Assembly (NCBI GenBank): GCA_045536025.1
Contig: JAZSMT010000020.1
Location: 1 to 22,648 of the forward strand
Reading direction: 5' to 3'
Source: HGM11412 sp045536025
GTDB lineage: Bacteria; Bacillota; Clostridia; Christensenellales; Borkfalkiaceae
DNA: 22,648 nt
Shown: in pieces, positions 1-7,079 of the stretch
How the letters are laid out: every line of letters starts with the position of its first letter
Position numbering within the stretch: position 1 is the first letter of the stretch
Program-made: the position numbers and the translations under genes
The notes under the pieces: model-generated
The model's input: the letters and a program-made list of their open reading frames with translations, nothing else
Databases searched by the model: none
Told to the model about the DNA's origin: nothing

Positions 1-200
1 TCAAGCAACATATGTACGTGGTCTACACATATTTCTGCTTCTATTATATTTACTTGTTTCCACTCGCATAAACTTCGCAATATTTTCCCTATTTCTTCAC
101 GATATTGACCGAAAAATGCTTTTCTCCTGTATTTTGGTGCACTTACTATATGATACTTGCAATTCCATTTTGTATGTGCTAAACTATTTGTATCTTTCAT
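1..200 (-). CDS. tnpA: IS200/IS605 family transposase TnpA, N-terminal part
   Basis: Reading from an ATG at 200-198, the minus strand encodes about 66 residues starting MKDTNSLAHTKWNCKYHIV, followed by SAPKYRRKAFFG, and ending in DHVHMLL where the window stops. This matches the conserved N-terminus of single-strand HUH (Y1) transposases of the IS200/IS605 group. The HVH is the metal-binding HUH pair; the catalytic tyrosine lies in the missing C-terminal half. The family cuts and joins single-stranded DNA at left-end and right-end hairpins without making target duplications. An AGGAGGT ribosome binding site lies 6 bases before the ATG and sits inside an inverted repeat, so translation is probably held low. 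Whether the gene is intact beyond the edge cannot be seen. Confidence 0.9.
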   Translation of the reverse strand, partial: MKDTNSLAHTKWNCKYHIVSAPKYRRKAFFGQYREEIGKILRSLCEWKQVNIIEAEICVDHVHMLL

Positions 201-206
201 TAGATG

Positions 207-260
207 ACCTCCTGTGTTTTACTCTTGTGTGGACTACTTAAGTATTCTATCACAGGAGGT
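207..260 (-). promoter_or_regulatory. Inverted repeat sequestering the tnpA ribosome binding site
   Basis: ACCTCCTGTG (207-216) and CACAGGAGGT (251-260) form a perfect 10-bp inverted repeat with a 34-base loop. In the tnpA transcript the downstream arm is the AGGAGGT Shine-Dalgarno sequence, so folding would mask it. A structure of this kind in the 5' leader is known to repress transposase translation in IS200. Because the repeat is symmetric, it also places AGGAGGT on the plus strand, 7 bases before an ATG at 267. Confidence 0.8.
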
Positions 261-286
261 TTTCTTATGCAAAGGTTAACCACTTT

Positions 287-313
287 AGAACCACGGGACT
301 ATCCCGTGGTTTT
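287..313. repeat. IS left-end tip hairpin
   Basis: ACCACGGGA (290-298), loop CTA, TCCCGTGGT (302-310) is a perfect 9-bp stem, extended by A289-T311, a G-T wobble and A287-T313. Position and shape match the subterminal palindrome bound by Y1 transposases at the left end of IS200/IS605 elements. In IS200 this hairpin also stops outside transcription from reading into tnpA; that role is inferred here. Confidence 0.8.
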
Positions 314-320
314 CTGTAAC

Positions 321-731
321 AAAAAAGCGTATCCGCTCGCTGAAACAGACGAAGATAAATTCGTTCAAAAGCTCGTTAAACGCGCTAGTATGGCAAAGGG
401 CGAATATCAACGTAAAGGCTTTGCTTACTCGCTTTCTAAAAACTTCGTAGTTTGGTACGCTAAAAAATGCGCTTTTGAATACGGCAAAAAAGGTATCCGC
501 GTGGTATCACTTAGCCCAGGCTTAATTGCAACCGATATGGGCAACCTTGAAAAGGAAGACGGCGGTATGCTTATCCCCTTCTCTTGTGAAGAAAGAATGG
601 GAAAGCCCGAAGAACTTGGCTACGCCCTTGCAACCGTTGCCGACGAAAGAAACGGCTACCTCGCCGGTGTTGACGTACTTTGTGACGGCGGTAGCACCAA
701 CGGTATGAAGGAATTTAAAAAGAAAAAGTAA
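321..731 (+). pseudogene. Short-chain dehydrogenase/reductase, 3' fragment cut by the IS element
   Basis: About 137 residues of the C-terminal half of a short-chain dehydrogenase/reductase (SDR). Visible family hallmarks are the YxxxK active-site pair in FAYSLSKNFV, the strand-turn GIRVVSLSPGLIATDM, and the C-terminal GYLAGVDVLCDGG loop. The N-terminal Rossmann half with the TGxxxGxG cofactor motif (about 120-130 residues of a usual ~260) is missing, and IS sequence starts directly upstream. The missing half should lie beyond the other IS end, outside the window. The frame is open backwards through the IS end to ATG codons at 267 and 204, so a short fusion protein could be made (see findings). 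It could not bind NAD(P)H in the normal way. The gene ends just before a strong terminator at 746. Confidence 0.82.
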
Positions 732-745
732 TTTATTAAAACGTC

Positions 746-773
746 AAAAAAGCGACCTATCGGTCGCTTTTTT
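746..773. terminator. Bidirectional intrinsic terminator (SDR fragment / hisIE)
   Basis: AAAAAAGCGACC (746-757), loop TATC, GGTCGCTTTTTT (762-773) is a perfect 12-bp stem with T runs on both strands. It sits between the ends of convergent genes: 15 bases after the SDR fragment stop and 4 bases after the hisIE stop. It can therefore end transcripts from either side. Confidence 0.93.
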
Positions 774-776
774 ATA

Positions 777-1427
777 TTATTTCGTCATTTTTTCTTGTTT
801 TACTTTTTTGTCGATTACGTGGCGGGAAGCAAGCTCTTTATGAATATCTTCTAAGCTAATACCTTGCTCAATCATTAAAACTAAAGTGTGGTAGCAAAGG
901 TCGGCAATTTCGTATATCGTTTCCTTTTTGTCGCTTGCCTTAGCGGCGATAATAACCTCGGTGCACTCTTCGCCAACTTTTTTAAGAATTTTATCAAGCC
1001 CCTTTTCAAAAAGGTAAGTGGTGTACGAGCCCTCGGTTTTATTGATTTTTCTACCCTCGATAAGTTTAATAAGCCCTGAAAGTGAAAACTCTTTAAGTTC
1101 CTCGTTTTCAAACACGGGGTTAAAAAAGCAAGAGGTTTCGCCGGTGTGGCAAGCAGGGCCTTGAGGCTCTACCATTACGACGAGCGCGTCGTTATCACAG
1201 TCTGCCGTGATGGACACAACGTGTTGATAATTACCGCTAGTTTCGCCTTTGAGCCAAAGCTTATTCCTTGACCTTGACCAAAAGCAAGTTAGCTTTTTGT
1301 CCATAGTAATTTCTAAGCTTTCTTTATTCATATAAGCAAGGGTTAAAACCTCTTTGGAAATTGCGTCAACAACGATTGCTGGGATAAGCCCCTTTTCGTC
1401 AAATTTAAGATTTTCAATGTTTATCAT
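777..1427 (-). CDS. hisIE: Bifunctional phosphoribosyl-AMP cyclohydrolase / phosphoribosyl-ATP pyrophosphatase
   Basis: A 216-residue fusion catalysing steps 2 and 3 of histidine synthesis: hydrolysis of PR-ATP to PR-AMP, then opening of the adenine ring. The order is the usual HisI then HisE. Residues 1-105 are the cyclohydrolase domain: DCDNDA (76-81) supplies the metal-binding aspartates and a cysteine, and C93 and C100 in ACHTGETSC complete the zinc site. Residues about 115-203 are the pyrophosphatase domain, an all-alpha nucleotide pyrophosphohydrolase fold with EECTE (153-157) and EIADLCYH (173-180). It is the last gene of the his operon, 9 bases after hisF, and ends at a strong terminator. 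Length and motifs are those of a functional enzyme. Confidence 0.96.
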   Translation of the reverse strand: MINIENLKFDEKGLIPAIVVDAISKEVLTLAYMNKESLEITMDKKLTCFWSRSRNKLWLKGETSGNYQHVVSITADCDNDALVVMVEPQGPACHTGETSCFFNPVFENEELKEFSLSGLIKLIEGRKINKTEGSYTTYLFEKGLDKILKKVGEECTEVIIAAKASDKKETIYEIADLCYHTLVLMIEQGISLEDIHKELASRHVIDKKVKQEKMTK

Positions 1428-1436
1428 AATTATCTC

Positions 1437-2198
1437 CTATATAATTCTTACGGGAATACCGTTTATTTTAAGCTCGTTTTTTAAATCGCTTATTTTAACT
1501 TCGCCAAAGTGGAATATTGATGCGGCAAGCCCCGCGTCCACTTTAGGTAAGGTGTTAAATAGCGCAACAAAGTCTTTTATCGAGCCTGCACCGCCCGACG
1601 CGATTATCGGGACGGATACGATATCGCAAACGGCACTTAGCATTTCAAGGTCAAAACCCCTTTTAACACCGTCGGTATCAATCGAGTTGAGTACTATCTC
1701 GCCCGCGCCGTTATCTACACCGCGCTTTATCCACTCAAGCGCGTCCATACCCGTGTTAACTCTACCGCCTTTTGCAAACACGGTAAACTTGCCGTTTACC
1801 CTCTTAACGTCGGCAGAAAGTACCACGCATTGATCGCCGTAGCGCTTTGCAGCCTCGTAGATGAGGTTTGGGTTTTTAATTGCGCCAGAATTTACCGAAA
1901 CTTTGTCCGCCCCGCATTTTAAAACCCTATCAAAATCGTCAAGCGTGTTTATGCCACCGCCAACGGTTAGGGGAATAAATATGGTAGAAGCTACCTCTTT
2001 TAAAATATCGGTAAAAATCGCCCTTCCGTCGCTACTTGCGGTAATGTCGTAAAACACAAGCTCGTCAGCCCCCGCTTCGCTATAATATTTACCAAGCTCA
2101 ACTGGGGACGAAACGTCAGATAGCCCTTCAAAGTTAACGCCCTTTACAACCCTGCCGTTTTTAACGTCTAAGCAAGGTATTATTCTTTTAGTAATCAT
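1437..2198 (-). CDS. hisF: Imidazole glycerol phosphate synthase, cyclase subunit
   Basis: A 253-residue (beta/alpha)8 barrel that takes ammonia from HisH and converts PRFAR to imidazole glycerol phosphate and AICAR. With the ATG at 2198 the catalytic aspartates fall at the canonical positions D11 (PCLDVKNG) and D130 (LSADVKR), which decides the start. An in-frame TTG 6 bases earlier (2204) would add two residues and break that numbering. AGAGG lies 6 bases upstream of the ATG, inside the end of hisA. The phosphate-binding loops VGGGI (79-83) and ASGGAGS are present. The gene overlaps hisA by 11 bases, consistent with translational coupling, and is separated from its partner hisH only by hisA. 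Confidence 0.96.
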   Translation of the reverse strand: MITKRIIPCLDVKNGRVVKGVNFEGLSDVSSPVELGKYYSEAGADELVFYDITASSDGRAIFTDILKEVASTIFIPLTVGGGINTLDDFDRVLKCGADKVSVNSGAIKNPNLIYEAAKRYGDQCVVLSADVKRVNGKFTVFAKGGRVNTGMDALEWIKRGVDNGAGEIVLNSIDTDGVKRGFDLEMLSAVCDIVSVPIIASGGAGSIKDFVALFNTLPKVDAGLAASIFHFGEVKISDLKNELKINGIPVRII

Positions 2199-2907
2199 TT
2201 GCAACCTCTATAGCCTCTTTAAGTGAAAGGGCTTTTACGTAATAAGCCTTTCCTATAATTGCGCCGTAAACGCCTAGGCTTTTGAGCCTTTTGATATCTT
2301 CAATGCTCGAAACACCACCAGACGCAATTACGTTTAACGATAAATTTTCGCTTAACTTTTTATAAAGCTCGTGGTTAGTGCCTTGCATAGCCCCGTCTTT
2401 AGAAATATCGGTGCAAATAACCGTTTTAACACCTAAACTTTCAAGCTCTTTCATAAACTCAAAACCGTCAAGACTTGACTTTTCAGTCCAACCCTTGATT
2501 GCCACGAAACCGTCTTTAATGTCAACGCCTACGGCAATTTTATCGCCGTAAAGCTCAAGTGCTTTAACTAAAAACTCTCTATCCGTTACCGCAGAAGTTC
2601 CAAGTATTACCCTTTCAACGCCTGCCGATATATACTTTTCAATAACCTCTAAGCTTCTAATGCCACCGCCAACCTCGGTAAAAAGGTCGGTTGACGATAT
2701 TATCTTTTTTACCGTTTCAAGGTTTGGGGTATCCCCCGTTTTTGCGCCCTCAAGGTCAACAATATGCATATTTTTTGCGCCCTGATTTTTAAAGTCAAGC
2801 GCAATTTCAGCGGGATTTTCACTATATACCGTCATTTGATTATAATCGCCTTTATATAAGCGAACTGCCTTTTTGTCGTACAAATCTATTGCAGGAAATA
2901 ATTTCAT
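2188..2907 (-). CDS. hisA: ProFAR isomerase
   Basis: A 239-residue (beta/alpha)8 barrel that isomerises the aminoaldose ProFAR to the aminoketose PRFAR, homologous to HisF. The two catalytic aspartates are D8 (LFPAIDLYD) and D129 (VGVDIKDG). Phosphate-binding glycine loops are visible as EVGGGIR (78-84) and ASGGVSS. Its ATG directly abuts the hisH stop codon with no spacer and its end overlaps hisF, so the three genes are probably translated as a coupled set. The sequence looks like HisA and not the dual-function PriA of actinobacteria, judging from the complete separate pathway and clostridial setting. That distinction is an inference. Confidence 0.95.
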   Translation of the reverse strand: MKLFPAIDLYDKKAVRLYKGDYNQMTVYSENPAEIALDFKNQGAKNMHIVDLEGAKTGDTPNLETVKKIISSTDLFTEVGGGIRSLEVIEKYISAGVERVILGTSAVTDREFLVKALELYGDKIAVGVDIKDGFVAIKGWTEKSSLDGFEFMKELESLGVKTVICTDISKDGAMQGTNHELYKKLSENLSLNVIASGGVSSIEDIKRLKSLGVYGAIIGKAYYVKALSLKEAIEVANDY

Positions 2908-3522
2908 TTAAGCCTCACTCTCGCAAAACGCCTTTAAAATTTTAAGCCCAACCTCTCCGCTTTTTTCGGGATGGAATTGACAGCCGTAAACGTTTCCTTG
3001 TTGAACGGCGGCGGTAAGCTCCGCACCGTATTCGGTGGTTGCTATAACGCTTTTTTCACAGTTTGCACCGTAAAATGAGTGTACGAAATACACACAGTCG
3101 CCGTCTTTTAAATGCTTAAAAATTTTGCTTGGCTTTGTAAACTTTAAAGCATTCCAACCGATGTGCGGTATTTTAAGGTTTTTATCTATAACCTCGGCTA
3201 TAGGGCGGATTTCGCCACTAATAAGCCCTAGCCCCTTATGCTCTCCGTACTCGTAGCTTTTATCAAACAATAGTTGCATACCTAAGCAAATTCCAAGCAC
3301 GGGAACGCCTTTTTTCGCTTGATTTACAACTACGTCTGCAAGCCCCGAATTAAAGAGTTTATTAGACGCGTCCTCAAACGCGCCAACGCCTGGAAGTATT
3401 ATTTTATCGGCGCTTTCAATCACCTCTTTATCGCCCGAGGTTATTGCGTTTTCTCCGATAGCCTTGAACGAGCTTTTAAGCGAAAACAAATTACCAACGC
3501 CGTAGTCAACGATGACAACCAT
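2908..3522 (-). CDS. hisH: Imidazole glycerol phosphate synthase, glutamine amidotransferase subunit
   Basis: A 204-residue class I glutamine amidotransferase that releases ammonia from glutamine and channels it to HisF. The catalytic triad is complete: C79 in LGICLGMQ, and H184 and E186 in CQFHPEKS. The N-terminus IVDYGVGNLFS and the oxyanion-region motif LPGVGAF are typical of HisH. Its ATG overlaps the hisB stop by one base (TAATG), and its own stop abuts the hisA start. The normal operon order H-A-F keeps both synthase subunits in the same transcript. Confidence 0.96.
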   Translation of the reverse strand: MVVIVDYGVGNLFSLKSSFKAIGENAITSGDKEVIESADKIILPGVGAFEDASNKLFNSGLADVVVNQAKKGVPVLGICLGMQLLFDKSYEYGEHKGLGLISGEIRPIAEVIDKNLKIPHIGWNALKFTKPSKIFKHLKDGDCVYFVHSFYGANCEKSVIATTEYGAELTAAVQQGNVYGCQFHPEKSGEVGLKILKAFCESEA

Positions 3523-4109
3523 TATAAAACTCCTTTAGTGGACGGAATTTCACCTTTAAGCGTAGGATCGATTGAAACGGCTTGCTTTAAGCTTCTTGCA
3601 ACCGACTTGAACGCCCCCTCTAAAAGGTGGTGAGTGTTTCTACCTGCAAGCTGAGTAACGTGTAAATTAATGCCTGCGTTTTGAGTAAAGGCTATAAAAA
3701 ATTCTTCAACGAGCTCAACGTCAAACTCGCCTACTTTTTTCGCGCGCGGTCTTATGCCGTAGCAAAGATAGCTTCTACCCGATATATCAACCGCCGATAA
3801 AATAAGTGCCTCGTCCATAGGAAGAATAGTGTCGCCGTAGCGGGTAATGCCTTTTTTATCGCCAAGCGCCTCTTTAAAGGCTAAGCCTAAGGTTATGCCG
3901 ATATCCTCAGCGGTGTGATGAAAGTCAACCCAAGTATCGCCTTTGCAGTCAATCGACAAATCAAAGCGCGAGTGCTTAGAAAATAAGGTAAGCATATGGT
4001 CTAAAAAACCGCTACCCGTGTTTATTGATGAGCTTCCGTCACCGTCAAGGTTAATTGAAAGTTTTATTTGCGTTTCTTTGGTATTTCTCTCAAGATATGC
4101 TTTTCTCAT
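3522..4109 (-). CDS. hisB: Imidazoleglycerol-phosphate dehydratase
   Basis: A 195-residue protein that dehydrates imidazole glycerol phosphate to imidazole acetol phosphate. The Mn-binding histidine motifs of the IGPD family are present: GFLDHML (34-40), DFHHTAED (62-69) and THHLLEGAFK (159-168). It is the monofunctional form: the N-terminal HAD histidinol-phosphatase domain found in enterobacterial HisB is absent, and no phosphatase gene is present in the operon. The start overlaps the hisC stop by four bases (ATGA), and the stop overlaps the hisH start. Confidence 0.96.
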   Translation of the reverse strand: MRKAYLERNTKETQIKLSINLDGDGSSSINTGSGFLDHMLTLFSKHSRFDLSIDCKGDTWVDFHHTAEDIGITLGLAFKEALGDKKGITRYGDTILPMDEALILSAVDISGRSYLCYGIRPRAKKVGEFDVELVEEFFIAFTQNAGINLHVTQLAGRNTHHLLEGAFKSVARSLKQAVSIDPTLKGEIPSTKGVL

Positions 4110-5170
4110 TTTAAATCTCCCAAAATTTCTTTCACAGCGTTTATAAGCGCAACCGTTTCTTCAAAGCTACCAACGGTTATTCTTAAGTAACTTGATATTC
4201 TATCTTTATCGAAATGGCGAACGAGTACGCCTTTTTCTTTTAGCTTTAAATACAATTCTTTACCACCTATCTTTTCGCTTTTGCAAAATACGAAGTTGGC
4301 GCTAGAGTTTGTAAAGGTAAACCCAAGTTTTTTAAGTTCTTCAGTCAAAAACTCACGGTTTTTTATAATTTTATTGCAGTTAGACACAAAATACTCGTCG
4401 TCCTTTATCGCACCGATACCTAGTGCCGACGTTGCCCTATTTACGTTATAGGGGTTAGTTGAATATTTTATAGTGTTTAAGTCTTGTATAACTTTTTCAC
4501 TAGCAACGCCAAAGCCTAGCCTTGCACCCGCCATTGAACGCGATTTTGAAAAGGTTTGAGTTACGAGTAAGTTATCGTATTTATCAATAAGTTTTACCGC
4601 ACTTTCCCCACCGAAATCAACGTACGCCTCGTCAATTACCACAACGCGGTTAAGGTTAGATTTTACAACCTCTTCAATCTGTGAAAGAGATAAATTTATG
4701 CCCGTGGGCGCGTTGGGGTTTGCAATAAACACTACCCCTTTTTCATTTATATAATCGTTTATATCTACGGTTAAATCTTCCTTTAAAGGAATTTCCTTAT
4801 ACGGAACGCCGTTCACGCCTGCAAAAACCTTGTAAAAACCGTAAGTTATGTCTGGAAAAATTGCAGGGGTATTTTGGTCGCAATAGGCAATGAAAGCAAA
4901 GTTCAAAACCTCGTCAGACCCGTTTGATACGATTACGTTTGAGGGTTTTACACCCACCTTGTCTGCAATCGCTTTTATAAGGTCTTTACAGTCGGGGTCA
5001 GGATACAGCATTACCTTTTCAAGCTCGGCTTTTGCAAGCTCTACAGCAAGTTTAGAGGGCGCAAAAGGCGACTCGTTGGTGTTGAGCTTGATATATTTTT
5101 TTTCTTTGGGCTGTTCGCCGGGAACGTACGCCGTTAAATTTTTAATTTTTTCGTTAAGAAATTTACTCAT
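4106..5170 (-). CDS. hisC: Histidinol-phosphate aminotransferase
   Basis: A 354-residue PLP-dependent fold-type I aminotransferase converting imidazole acetol phosphate and glutamate to histidinol phosphate. Visible family features are LNTNESPFAPS (29-39), ANPNAPTG (150-157), the cofactor aspartate in VIDEAYVDF (178-186), the Schiff-base lysine K209 in TFSKSRSMAG, and R217 in ARLGFG. The length is normal. The start lies one base after the hisD stop and the end overlaps hisB. Related enzymes can also use aromatic substrates, but the position within the his operon makes HisC the clear choice. Confidence 0.95.
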   Translation of the reverse strand: MSKFLNEKIKNLTAYVPGEQPKEKKYIKLNTNESPFAPSKLAVELAKAELEKVMLYPDPDCKDLIKAIADKVGVKPSNVIVSNGSDEVLNFAFIAYCDQNTPAIFPDITYGFYKVFAGVNGVPYKEIPLKEDLTVDINDYINEKGVVFIANPNAPTGINLSLSQIEEVVKSNLNRVVVIDEAYVDFGGESAVKLIDKYDNLLVTQTFSKSRSMAGARLGFGVASEKVIQDLNTIKYSTNPYNVNRATSALGIGAIKDDEYFVSNCNKIIKNREFLTEELKKLGFTFTNSSANFVFCKSEKIGGKELYLKLKEKGVLVRHFDKDRISSYLRITVGSFEETVALINAVKEILGDLK

Positions 5171-5171
5171 A

Positions 5172-6446
5172 TTATTTTTCAGTTCTTATAGTTGCGCTTT
5201 TTGCGTGTGCCGTAAGCCCCTCTTTTTTAGCAAAAAGGTCAACTTTTTCAGCAACGGCTGAAAGCGCCTTTTCGTCGTAGTAGATGTACTGCGTTTTCTT
5301 TATAAAATCGTCAACGGATAAGGGGCTTGAAAATCTTGCCGTTCCGCTAGTTGGTAGGGTGTGGTTACTACCCGCTAAGTAATCGCCAACAGCCTCAGGG
5401 CAATATCTTCCTAAAAACACCGAGCCTGCGTTTTTGATTTTATCTAGATAATCAAAGGGGTTATCAAGGCAAATTTCAAGGTGCTCGGGCGCGATTTGGT
5501 TAGATACCTCTATCGCCTTTTCAATACCGTCAGTTACGATAATTTTACCGTAATCGTCTATTGACGCTCTAGCAATCTCAGCCCTTTCAAGCATTGATAA
5601 TTGATTTTCAATCTCTAATTGAACGGATAGTGCAAAATCATAATCGTCGGTTACGAGTACAGCGCTTGCCATTTTGTCGTGCTCGGCTTGAGATAATAAA
5701 TCTGCTGCAACGAATTTAGGATTGCTTTTACCGTCCGCTATCACAAGTATTTCGCTTGGGCCTGCTATCATATCGATAGAAACCTCGCCAAACACCTGCT
5801 TTTTAGCCTCGGCAACGAAAGCGTTGCCAGGCCCTACGATTTTATCAACTTTAGGTATGCTTTCCGTTCCGTACGCAAGCGCGGCAATTGCTTGAGCTCC
5901 ACCTACTTTGTAAATTTCGGTTATACCTGCAACTTTAGCAGAGGCTAAAATATACGGATTAATCTCTCCGTTTTGATTTGGGGGAGTTACCATAACAACC
6001 CTACTACAACCCGCAACTATTGCAGGAATAGAATCCATTAAAACGGTTGAGGGATACGCTGCCGTACCGCCTGGGACGTAAATGCCCGCCCTTTCGATAG
6101 GAATTATTTTTTGCCCAACTATTTCACCGCCGTTTCTTTTAATTTCAAAGCCCTCGCGCTTTTGCTTTAAGTGAAACTCGTATATGTTTTTAGCGGCAAA
6201 CTCGAGTGTTTTGATAAACTCTTTATCTATCGAGTTATACGCCTTTTGAATTTCCTCATCAGTTACTTTAAGCGCTTTAAGTTTAGCTTTATCAAACTTC
6301 TCGCAAAGCTCGAAAACCGCCTTATCGCCCTCTTTTTTAACCTTTTCAATAATCTCAGTTACGATAGAGGACACGTCGCGCTTTTCGGTTTTTACAGAGA
6401 ATATTTCCTCTCTGCTTTGTAAATCGTCTTTAAAAATTTTAATCAT
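5172..6446 (-). CDS. hisD: Histidinol dehydrogenase
   Basis: A 424-residue zinc enzyme carrying out the last two steps, the NAD-dependent four-electron oxidation of histidinol to histidine. Signature regions are the NAD-site glycine stretch IYVPGGTAAYPS (122-133), KIVGPGNAFVAEAK (202-215), AGPSEILVIAD (228-238), the zinc ligands Q253 and H256 in SQAEHD, the catalytic E-H pair in APEHLEI (319-325), D355, and GSNHTLPT (359-366). The protein is full length. It overlaps hisG by four bases (ATGA) and is followed after one base by hisC. Confidence 0.96.
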   Translation of the reverse strand: MIKIFKDDLQSREEIFSVKTEKRDVSSIVTEIIEKVKKEGDKAVFELCEKFDKAKLKALKVTDEEIQKAYNSIDKEFIKTLEFAAKNIYEFHLKQKREGFEIKRNGGEIVGQKIIPIERAGIYVPGGTAAYPSTVLMDSIPAIVAGCSRVVMVTPPNQNGEINPYILASAKVAGITEIYKVGGAQAIAALAYGTESIPKVDKIVGPGNAFVAEAKKQVFGEVSIDMIAGPSEILVIADGKSNPKFVAADLLSQAEHDKMASAVLVTDDYDFALSVQLEIENQLSMLERAEIARASIDDYGKIIVTDGIEKAIEVSNQIAPEHLEICLDNPFDYLDKIKNAGSVFLGRYCPEAVGDYLAGSNHTLPTSGTARFSSPLSVDDFIKKTQYIYYDEKALSAVAEKVDLFAKKEGLTAHAKSATIRTEK

Positions 6447-7078
6447 AATTTTTCCACTTCTTTTTCAAGCTTATTAGTTACGTCTCTAATAATTTCAGTT
6501 TTAAATTTAAAGCTTGACTTATTAGCAATAAGCCTTGCGCTTATAGGAAGAAATTTTTCAATAACCTCTAAATTATTTTCTTTAAGCGTTGAGCCCGTTT
6601 CTACGATGTCGACGATAACGTCAGATAAATTTAGTATGGGCGCAAGCTCTATCGAGCCGTTAAGGGCAATAACGTCTATATCTCTTCCGTGCTCGGCATA
6701 GTAGTTTTTAGCAATATTTACAAACTTGGTTGCCACCCTTAGGGTTTTGTTTCTATCGTCACAAAAACCTACTTTACCTGCAACCGCCATACTGCACTTT
6801 CCAATTTTAAGGTCTAATAGCTCGTAAACTTCGGGGGCGTATTCACATAAAATATCTTTGCCGGCAACGCCGATATCGGCTGCACCACGCTCTACGTAAA
6901 TGGCAACGTCACTTGGTTTTACCCAGAAAAACCTTACCTTTTTCTCGGGGTTTTCAAAAATGAGCTTACGGCTATTTTCTTTAATCGAGGGGCAGGAATA
7001 TCCCGCACGCTCAAACATATCGTATACCTTTTCGCCAAGTCTTCCTTTAGGGAGAGCAACGTTTATAAACTTTTCCAT
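6443..7078 (-). CDS. hisG: ATP phosphoribosyltransferase, short-form catalytic subunit
   Basis: A 211-residue enzyme for the committed step, joining ATP and PRPP to give PR-ATP. It is the short form (HisGS), lacking the C-terminal ACT-like histidine-binding domain of the ~300-residue long form, and such enzymes require HisZ for activity and feedback inhibition. The N-terminus NVALPKGRLGEKV and the PRPP-binding loop DIVETGSTLKENNLEV (157-172) are clear. The HisZ partner is encoded one base upstream. Ends overlap hisD by four bases. Confidence 0.96.
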   Translation of the reverse strand: MEKFINVALPKGRLGEKVYDMFERAGYSCPSIKENSRKLIFENPEKKVRFFWVKPSDVAIYVERGAADIGVAGKDILCEYAPEVYELLDLKIGKCSMAVAGKVGFCDDRNKTLRVATKFVNIAKNYYAEHGRDIDVIALNGSIELAPILNLSDVIVDIVETGSTLKENNLEVIEKFLPISARLIANKSSFKFKTEIIRDVTNKLEKEVEKL

Positions 7079-7079
7079 A

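Larger units (their letters stand above)
1..315 (-). mobile_element. IS200/IS605-type insertion sequence, left end, cut by window edge
   Basis: The stretch holds the start of a Y1-type tnpA gene on the minus strand and, upstream of it, the two structures expected at the left end of an IS200-like element: an inverted repeat over the tnpA ribosome binding site (207-260) and a tip hairpin (290-310). The outer boundary is inferred. On the minus strand the sequence TTAC (319-316) lies just outside the hairpin, and TTAC is a known insertion target of the IS608 branch, so the element may begin at about 315. Coding sequence of a broken dehydrogenase resumes directly at 321. The right end, and whether tnpB is present, lie outside the window. 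Confidence 0.85.

Noticed and set aside
204..266. Start of the SDR remnant at ATG 204
   Set aside because: That start has no ribosome binding site and would translate across the antisense tnpA leader. ATG 267 has AGGAGGT at ideal spacing, and the genuine SDR homology begins only at about 321.
1354..1833. Plus-strand open frame of 159 codons across the hisIE/hisF junction
   Set aside because: It lies antisense to two clear his genes, has a low-complexity Ser/Pro/Ile composition typical of a shadow frame, and has no ribosome binding site or recognisable motif.
2199..2204. TTG start for hisF at 2204
   Set aside because: It would shift the catalytic aspartates to 13 and 132; the ATG at 2198 gives the canonical 11 and 130 and has AGAGG 6 bases upstream.
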